A DNA stretch of 64,000 nt from Limnoperna fortunei (taxonomy: Eukaryota; Mollusca; Bivalvia; Mytilida; Modiolidae), in contig OX104119.1 in NCBI GenBank assembly GCA_944474755.1, positions 87,114,896 through 87,178,895 of the forward strand. Reading direction: 5' to 3'. Position numbers and translations under genes: made by a program. The notes under the pieces are model-generated. The model was not told the DNA's origin. It saw only the letters and a program-made list of their open reading frames with translations, and searched no databases. Of this stretch, positions 57,120 to 64,000 are shown in pieces. Every line of letters starts with the position of its first letter. Position 1 is the stretch's first letter.

Positions 57120-57703
57120 ATTCTAAGATTAACATTGTCAATATATCCCAGTGACACGCCAATATTTTAGACAAAATTTTAAAGATTGTGATTTTAAGTT
57201 CATTTCAGCACAACAAAAGCCGCACAACATCCACAAGAAGCTTATATACTACAAAAAGGTGTACTTAGGATCAACTGTACAACTTGCAACCGTTTATAAA
57301 TAATGGTAGATTTTTTACCATGCACAGACAAGAACCAGCTTAGTTTTCAAATAATTTGTTGATTTTCAAATGGTCGATAAAATATTAAGCTGGTCCAAAT
57401 AAATTTGCTTCAAATTAGCAGGAAATTATGTATTGGCCTAGGTAAATTGCTGGTGACTTCATTACCAATTAATGACAAAAAAACCACTAGGAAGCTAAAG
57501 TATATTACATAGTCATTCTAAGGGAACAAAACAATACATATCAAAGACACTAAGTTTTTCGCTTCTTTGCAGGCCAAATTAGGTTCTTTTCACGCCAACT
57601 CCTTTGTTTATTTTATTGTTATTTGTTGATTGGTGGTGATTTCTATCGGAATAATTACCGAATTTAATGAATAGCAAACAACACATAAAAGTTTTCAACA
57701 TAT
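57120..57703. other. No gene seen
   Basis: AT-rich flank of the LTR retrotransposon. Confidence 0.5.
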
Positions 57704-57708
57704 ACCAC

Positions 57709-58528
57709 TGTAAAGAAGTGAAAGTTCAATTCTGGGTTCTTTTACAGATTTTGCCTAGATCTGTCACTTGTAGTAAATCACAACAAGAAGAACCAGTTTT
57801 GCCTCAGGTGTGTCAGTGGGCACCTAGACATTGAACTGATAAGATGTGCTGGAGTCTGAGCACATGGTTTGTACAAACTTGAGATGGAACCTGATTATTG
57901 TCAGAGTTCAACATAAAAGAAAAGTAATAAAGACATTTTCATGTTATTTGAGCTCACCAGGGCATTAAAAGGTTCCCAGGTAGGTTTTTAAGTTGCACAT
58001 GTTGTCCAACTCCGTCCGGTTAACCTTGTTTAAGTTTCACACGGGTTTGCATGGTAATTGCTTTTATAATAGGCGCGTTGCGGATATTATATGAATTAAT
58101 GTACGCGGGTTCAAATACTTAAGTGCATTTGTCTCAAAATAGGCATTTTGTTCCTTCACAGGGGATTTTTCCGGCTGTTTTGGTTTCATCATGATTTGGA
58201 GTGCCCAGGGCGTTTGATTTGTCCATCGGACCATTATTTTATTTTATACCAATCAGATTTGGGATTGTGTACAGACAATCTTGTACTTGGTATTTATCTA
58301 CCTGTATTAAATAGGATGCAGGGAGTACGTGTAATTTGTTATATGAGTTGAAGATTTAGAAGACAATTTATAATCAGTAATTTATGAAAATTTGTTATAT
58401 TGACTGAGTAATTTGTTATTACTTTGGCGGGTGGATTCATATGCGAATTTGAATAGCAATAAAGTTATATTGCAGAATACAAACATTTATTGAAAAAGAA
58501 CCCAGAAGTGAACTTTCACTTCTTTACA
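57709..58528 (+). repeat. 5' LTR (820 bp)
   Basis: TG...CA ends. The first 30 bases or so are the near-perfect reverse complement of the last 30 (TGTAAAGAAGTGAAAGTTCA against the 3' end). AATAAAG (about 58461) may serve as polyadenylation signal. The 67-codon frame 58148-58351 is repeated in the 3' LTR but has no known domain. Confidence 0.85.
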
Positions 58529-58530
58529 TT

Positions 58531-58548
58531 TGGCATCCTCGGCGGGAT
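58531..58548 (+). promoter_or_regulatory. Candidate primer binding site
   Basis: TGGCATCCTCGGCGGGAT lies two bases after the LTR. It starts with TGG, complementary to a tRNA CCA end. The tRNA was not identified. Confidence 0.4.
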
Positions 58549-58601
58549 CTGTCATTGTGGTAAGTTTGAATTATTTGTGAGATCTTGCTAGAGTGTAGAA
58601 A

Positions 58602-59495
58602 TGGACATGCCTAAATGGATGGCAGAGTTGACAGAAAAAGGGGGGTCCGTTGGGGCAAGCTATGGAACGTGAAGAACGTTTAGCCGCGCGCGATATGAAA
58701 CGTGACGAGATGGAGAGTGCAGTTCGTATGCGAGAATTAGAATTGCGGGAAAAAGAGATCGCTCAACAGGAAGCACATGGTCAAGCTTCCAACTCGGAAA
58801 GTAAAGGAAATTCAAGGTTTTGCAAGTTACCCAAGTTTATCGAAGGTCAGGATCCAGATGTATTTCTCAAATCATTTGAGAAACTGGCAAAGTTGCATAG
58901 TTTGCCAAAATCTGAGTGGCCTATACGAATAGTGCCTTTGCTCAATGGTAAGGCTCTAGAAGCTTATGCTAGGCTGGATGATGCCAGCAGTAATAGTTAT
59001 GATAGAATCAAGGAAGCCATATTAAAAAGGTACGAGTTGACTGCTGAAGTTTATAGGGATAAGTTCAGGTCAGCTGTACAAGACAAATATGAGTCATTTA
59101 TAGAGTATAGGGTAAGGCTAGAAAGGTACCTAATTCACTGGTGTGAAAGGGAAGGTATTGACGGTACATATGAGAAGCTTTTTGACTTGATACTCCGAGA
59201 GCAGTTATAAGTAAGTTGTTCAAAGGGTCTCCGGCTCTGGATTAATGAACATAAACCTAAGACGTCACAGGAATTGGTCGAGTTAGCAGAGTCCTATCAG
59301 GTTGCACACAAGACAGAAGAAAACTCATTTTTAAATCAAAAAGGTAAACAACATAGTAATCGTTTTAACAAGGGTAAGACGAGTCATAATATTAGCAACC
59401 AGAGTAAAACTGAAGACACTGGTAAACGAACAGGTAATCTAGCTGGGGGTAAGCAGAAAACTTGTTATATTTGTCATAAGCCTGGTCACTTGTTT
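58602..59495 (+). pseudogene. Gag of the Gmr1-like element, SCAN-like capsid, truncated zinc knuckle
   Basis: The likely start is ATG 58602 (MDMPKWMAELTEKGG); a frameshift in the G-run near 58642 separates it from the main frame, 58650-59210. That frame has a charged coiled-coil-like helix (REERLAARDMKRDEMESAV), then KLPKFIEGQDPDVFLKSFEK, LLNGKALEAYARLDD and YRDKFRSAVQDKYESFIEY, the pattern of SCAN-like Gypsy capsids. A stop and frameshift near 59210 precede ELVELAESYQVAHK and CYICHKPGHL, a CCHC knuckle cut before its last cysteine by the deletion junction. Confidence 0.8.
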
Positions 59496-60075
59496 ACCAT
59501 CCACAGACCAATGGTATGTGCAAAAAATTTAATGGCGTATTGAAGAGAATGTTGAAAGCTTATGCATCACTGGAACCAAAGATGTGGGATAAGTACTTGA
59601 TTTATGTACTCTTTGCTTACCGTGAAGTATCCAATGATACAACAGGATTTTCACCTTTTGAATTACTGTACGGTCGAAATGTAAGAGGTCCTTTATCAGT
59701 AATAAAGGAGCAATGGGAAGAACAAGATGATTGTCAAAACTCGGTATTGAGTTATTTAGTAGAGACTAGAGAGAGGCTGAAAACCATGTCAAATCTTGCA
59801 ATGAAAAACGAGGAACAGGCTAAAAGGATTCAAAAGACGTATTACGATAGAAAGGCTAGAGCAAGAGATATTGAGGTAGGAAGTAAAGTACTCATTTTAT
59901 TACCAACCAGCGGGAATAAGTTGATGGCTCAGTGGAAAGGACCATACTTGGTAATAGATAAAGTAGGACCAGTGGATTACAAGTTAAGTGTCAGAGGACG
60001 TGAGAAGATTTATCATGTGAATATGCTTAAACCATGGTATGAACGACCTGACGAGATGAGATCTGGAATGGAATT
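59496..60075 (+). pseudogene. Integrase C-terminal half fused upstream of RT
   Basis: The reading opens with HRPMVCAKNL in one frame and HPQTNG-type sequence ('catccacagaccaatggt') in the other, then KFNGVLKRMLKAYASLEPKM, DKYLIYVLFAYREVSNDTTG, FSPFELLYGRNVRGPL and QWKGPYLVIDKVGPVDYKLS (GPY/F module) to YHVNMLKPWYER. The catalytic glutamate expected after HPQTNG-x-x is lysine here (TGC AAA AAA TTT). The zinc domain and both catalytic aspartates are missing. The same open frame continues without a stop into RT, which fixes the gene order. Confidence 0.85.
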
Positions 60076-61576
60076 TATGTCATGTCTAGATGTGGTAGAA
60101 GAATCTTTTGCCGAGGAAATGGAAGAAGTTGATGCAAAGTGTAGTCCACAGCTACAAGGTAGGGAAAGTATCCATGATGTCAAAATATCAGGCGAGTTAT
60201 CCGAGGAGCAGCAAAATCGGGTAAGAGAATTGCTGCACGATTTTACAGATATTTTTACTGACGTACCCAAGAGGACAGACCTTTTTAAACATAAGGTAAA
60301 ACTTACTAGTGATAAGCCGGTTTACAGAAAGCCATATCCAATACCTTATGCTCTGAGAGAAACAGTCCAGAGAGAAATTGACGAGATGCTTAGACTAGTG
60401 ATTATAGAACCGTCTACTAGCCCGTATGCTGCACCAGTGGTACTTGTCAAGAAAAAGAATTCTTCAATAAAATTATGTGTTAATCATCAAGACCTTAATA
60501 AAGTTACAGAGTTTGATCCTGTAGCCATGCCTAGTATGGAAACTGTATTATCTAAACTAGGAAAAGCCAAATACATAAGTAAACTTGATCTTACCAAGGG
60601 TTACTGGCAGCTTAGTCTTGACGATGATGCTAAAGAGAAGAGTGCCTTCGTAACACCAATGGGACAATATCACTTTACTGTTATGCCGTTTGGAATGGTA
60701 AATTCTAGTGCCTAATTTGTGCGTCTTATGAGGAAAGTTTTACAGGATTGCCAGGAATTTTCAGACTCATTCATTGACGATATTGGCATCTTTAGCGATT
60801 CCTTTGAAGAGCATTTGGAACACATCAGGTCAGTATTGTTGGCACTCAGAAAGGCAAATATTGCAGCTCGTCCCAAGAAGTGTAACCTTGGATTTTATAA
60901 GTTAGAACTTCTAGGTCATTTGGTGGGTAATGGAGAAATTCAGCCAACCAGTGATAAGGTAAGTGCCATTATGGAATTCAAGCCTCCAACCACTAAGGAA
61001 CAGGTTCGTCAATTTATTGGTCTTATTGGATTCTATAGAAAATTTGTGCCTTCTTTTTCAAAGTATTCGGCTTGTATCACTGATTTGACAAAGAAGGGTT
61101 TGCCAAATAAGGTAACTTGGACTGAGGAGCATCAGAGCTGTTTTGAAAAACTGAAGTCATTGGTAGCAGCAGACCCAGTTTTGAGAACTCCGGATTTTGC
61201 TCGGACATTTATTGTCAGAACAGATGCATGTAAAACAGGTGTAGGTTGTGTCCTTGAGCAGGAATTTGAGGATGGTAGGCATCCAATTTTGTACATGAGC
61301 AAAAAGTTCTCTAATGCTGAACGTAAGTATTCTGTCATTGAAAAGGAATGTTATGCCATCGTTTGGGCAGTGAAAGAATTGTGGATTTACTTGGATGGTA
61401 AAGAGTTTATCATTGAAACAGACCATGCTCCTTTGCAGTGGCTTCAGAGGATGAAGATGAATAATCAAAGACTTTTGAGGTGGAGTTTGACTCTTCAAGA
61501 ACTAAAGTATACAGTGAGTTATGTACCAGGTAAGTTGAATGCTGTAGCGGATGCATTGTCTAGGATTGATGAATAG
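60076..61576 (+). pseudogene. Reverse transcriptase and RNase H of the Gmr1-like element
   Basis: RT: ELLHDFTDIFTDVPKRTDLF, RETVQREIDEMLRLVIIEPS, APVVLVKKKNSSIKLCVNHQ, ISKLDLTKGYWQLSLDDDAK (catalytic D), FTVMPFGMVNSSA then a TAA at 60713-60715 that interrupts an otherwise continuous frame. It resumes FVRLMRKVLQDC and DSFIDDIGIFSDS (FIDD pair). RNase H: FIVRTDACKTGVGCVLEQEF, VIEKECYAIVWAVKELWIY, IIETDHAPLQWLQRM, SYVPGKLNAVADALSRIDE, stop at 61574. All RT and RNase H acidic residues are intact; only one stop breaks the frame. Confidence 0.9.
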
Positions 61577-61730
61577 GAATCCCCTGAATTCTCCAGTTTG
61601 TATTATATTACAGGATTGTAGTTATGTTACTTTTTGCTTGGTTGAGGTAAGTATTTCTTTTCCAGGATACGGTGAGGGTTTTTACAGGGGTCGGACAAAA
61701 ATGTCATTTTGTCTCCTTAGTGGGGAGGAT
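61577..61730 (+). other. Untranslated stretch and polypurine tract
   Basis: Ends in TGGGGAGGAT (61721-61730) immediately before the 3' LTR start TGTAAAG. The 67-codon frame overlapping the RNase H end (61551-61754) has no domain. Confidence 0.5.
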
Positions 61731-62800
61731 TGTAAAGTTGTAGAGATAAATTAGAGTAATCTCTCTTTTGATTGTACTTTACTAGTACAGATATGTTATT
61801 TATAGTACTAATCAACCTGAACAGGTGTAACAGGTTTTGAAGGTTACGTATTAAAATAAAACAAGAAGAACCAGTTTTGCCTCAGGTGTGTCAGTGGGCA
61901 CCTAGACATTGAACTGATAAGATGTGCTAGAGTCTGAGCACATGGTTTGTGCAAACTTGAGATGGAACCTGATTATTGTCAGAGTTCAACATAAAAGAAA
62001 TGTAATAAAGAAATTTTCATGTTATTTGAGCTCACCAGGGCATTAAAAGGTTCCCAGGTAGGTTTTTAAGTTGCCCATGTTGTCCAACTCCGTCCGGTTA
62101 ACCTTGTTTAAGTTTCACACGGGTTTGCATGTTAATTGCTTGTATAATTGGCGCGTTGCGGATATTATATGAATTAAATCAACATAAAAGAAAAGTAATA
62201 AAGAAATTTTCATGTTATTTGAGCTCACCAGGGCATTAAAAGGTTCCAAGGTAGGTTTTTAAGTTGCACATGTTGTCCAACTCAGTCCGGTTAACCTTGT
62301 TTAAGTTTCACACGGGTTTGCATGTTAATTGCTTGTATAATTGGCGCGTTGCGGATATTATATGAATTAAATTACGCGGGTTCAAATACTTAAGTGCATT
62401 TGTTCTAAAAATAGGCATTTTGTTCCTTCACAGGGGATTTTTCCGGCTGTTTTGGTTTCATCATGATTTGGAGTGCCCAGGACGTTGGATTTGTCCATCG
62501 GACCATTATTTTATTTTATACCAATCAGATTTGGGATTGTGTACAGACAATCTTGTACTTGGTGTTTATCTACCTGTATTAAATAGCATGCAGGGAGTAC
62601 CTGTAATTTGTAATATGAGTTAAAGATTTGGAAGACAATTTATAAGCAGTAATTTATGAAAATTTGTTATATTGACTGAGTAATTTGTTATTACTTTGGC
62701 GGGTGGATTCATATGCGAATTTGAATAGCAATAAAGTTATATTACAGAATACAAACATTTATTGAAATAGAACCCAGAAGTGAACTTTCACTTCTTTACA
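61731..62800 (+). repeat. 3' LTR (1070 bp) with duplicated U3 segment
   Basis: Its first 130 bp do not match the first 80 bp of the 5' LTR apart from TGTAAAG. From 'acaagaagaaccagttttgc' on, the two are collinear. A segment of about 193 bp beginning 'aacataaaag' is tandemly duplicated (61988 and 62181). It ends at 62800 with CACTTCTTTACA. Confidence 0.85.
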
Positions 62801-62989
62801 ACCACCATGATATCTGACTCTTCATGGATATAATGTACACCTGAATACTTCACACTTGACCAAAATTATTTTTTACAGAATGGCATACATATAGGTCTAT
62901 ATGTTAAGTTAAATCCTGAAGTAGCATTCATTTTGTATTTTGTGATCAAAATAAAAAAAACTAGAATGGCTATCTTCCATGGAAGTAGA

Positions 62990-63338
62990 TAAGTTACGGT
63001 ATAAAATCGCTATATAGTACTTTTGGATGAAGCTAGATGCCAAATATGAAGAGGCTGTGACATGTAGTTGCCCTGAAAACTGTGATGGACATTTTGTATA
63101 TATCTCCACTATATGTGAAAAGTTAAGTTCTCTGCAAACAGGAAGTATGAATTTTTCAGGCATAAAATCACTTTACACCATCTAGAACTATAGGACAAGT
63201 CTACATGCCAAATATCAAGAGTCTGTGGCATGAAGTTGCCCGGAAAACTGCGACGAAATTTTTTGTGACACCGCATGATGACGGCTGGTGCCAAAGGGAC
63301 TTCTATATGTCGCTTTGCAACACATTGCAGACGACATA
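62990..63338 (-). repeat. Hairpin-terminated repeat family, copy 2, with about 168 bp units
   Basis: Two related units ('gccaaatatgaagaggctgt' at 63039, 'gccaaatatcaagagtctgt' at 63207; spacing 168) lead to the terminal hairpin ATGTCG ... CGACAT at 63307-63337. Reverse complement of the copy at 53472. The two 67-82-codon frames nearby are chance. Confidence 0.7.
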
Positions 63339-64000
63339 AAAAATTGTAAAGGAACATCCAAAGAACATTATAACCAAGTTTGCCTTCAATTGGCCCTGTG
63401 GTTTCAGGAAAAGATTGAAATCTTAAAAGATAAAGAGGACAACAATGATGGGTGCAAAGTGATGACAAAAGGTCATAGAAGGTGGCATTAAACACTAATA
63501 CAACAGTGCCTGAGATGCCAGCCCGAAAAATTGTTTTTTGGGCGAGTAGAAATTTGAAATCACTGGCCCAAAACGATTATGACTTGTCCAATTTTTTGTT
63601 GACAAGCAATGAGTACAGAATAAAGGCAAAAACAAAATTACTGAACAGGGTTGGTTGCTCATGTGAAAGAAGAGCAGACCAATTAGGAAATTGCATTCCA
63701 GAGATTTAGAAGACTGAATGGTCCTGCCTTGGGGTACAGTCATTTCAAAATAAACGGTTGATTGGACTTGTTTAAAGCCTGTTTACAATTTTCTTGGAAT
63801 TTAAGTTTCGCCCTGTTTTGTTCATACCTAAAAGTAATTTTTTTTTAAACTATTTTAATATTTTTTATTAACACTAACATGTAGATAAAAGTCTAATGTA
63901 AATTTGATGTACTGAATATACATAATACAGATTTATTGAATTTTAATTTATAAACTTCGTTTAGACTAAATCACAGGTGACTTATAATAGTGAACGCAAA
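63339..64000. other. No gene seen
   Basis: AT-rich. Frames at 63288-63743 overlap on both strands and carry no domain. The window ends in unassigned sequence. Confidence 0.5.

Larger units (their letters stand above)
57709..62800 (+). mobile_element. Gmr1-like Ty3/Gypsy LTR retrotransposon (integrase before RT), internally deleted
   Basis: The element starts TGTAAAGAAGTG and ends CACTTCTTTACA, flanked by an exact 5 bp duplication ACCAC (57704-57708 and 62801-62805). Between the LTRs the order is gag, broken zinc knuckle, integrase C-terminal half, RT, RNase H, then a purine-rich GGGGAGGAT before the 3' LTR. Integrase upstream of RT is the Copia-like order known in Gypsy only for the Gmr1 group. 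A deletion at about 59493 removed protease and most of integrase. Gag has a frameshift and pol one stop, so it is non-autonomous. Confidence 0.85.

Noticed and set aside
56970..57170. 66-codon frame
   Set aside because: It runs across the 142 bp palindrome and is explained by it.
58148..58351. 67-codon frame conserved in both LTRs as a possible small gene
   Set aside because: The two LTRs are copies of the same sequence, so conservation is not evidence of coding, and no domain was recognised.

Overview
The window looks like genomic DNA from a marine bivalve, most likely a mussel (Mytilidae). It is strongly AT-rich, single host exons are spread over kilobases, and almost everything else is decayed mobile DNA of types typical of bivalves: a tRNA-headed molluscan SINE, short elements with internal 165-310 bp tandem arrays, Tx1/CR1-type LINEs and Ty3/Gypsy LTR elements. 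The taxon is inferred from repeat and protein style only. No rRNA, functional tRNA or CRISPR array was seen.

Layout. 1-3.7 kb: two copies of a rolling-circle-like (Helentron/HINE-like) repeat flanking an internally deleted LINE. 5.4-6.4 kb: SINEs and a repeat with a hammerhead-like core. 6.57-7.79 kb: a terminal-inverted-repeat element. About 7.8-16.6 kb: one Tx1-like LINE whose ORF2 endonuclease is split by a HINE-like insertion (9759-12893), itself split by a second copy (11062-12520). 18.2-19.9 kb: a 500 bp repeat present twice. 22.2-23.4 kb: a minus-strand LINE end. 25.65-31.42 kb: a Gypsy element with a PNMA-like gag, deleted in its integrase core. 33.08-33.92 kb and 41.30-42.51 kb: two well-formed host exons on the minus strand, a B-box plus NHL-type beta-propeller exon and a COR (Roco-family) exon. 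Between them lies a G-rich minisatellite of about 4.3 kb (34.75-39.07 kb). 42.6-44.3 kb: a minus-strand LINE lacking its RT core. 51.08-52.91 kb: a HINE-like element with five 310 bp units. 54.7-55.8 kb: a 5'-truncated LINE ending in (ATT)n. 56-57.1 kb: two foldback palindromes. 57709-62800: an LTR retrotransposon with an exact ACCAC target duplication and pol order integrase-RT-RNase H (Gmr1-like).

Only the two minus-strand exons are convincing host coding sequence. Roco and B-box/NHL proteins are expanded in bivalves and often linked to innate immunity or ubiquitin signalling. Whether the two exons form one transcript cannot be decided here. All mobile-element reading frames carry stops, frameshifts or deletions and appear inactive.

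The most interesting signals are: (1) a repeat family with constant ends (CTAG next to a 16 bp hairpin that shows a compensatory base change, plus subterminal inverted CTCACCTGA/TCAGGTGAG) but different internal satellites in each copy; (2) a Gmr1-type domain order in a bivalve element; (3) the large two-phase minisatellite between the host exons; (4) a nested LINE/HINE/HINE insertion whose removal restores the endonuclease reading.
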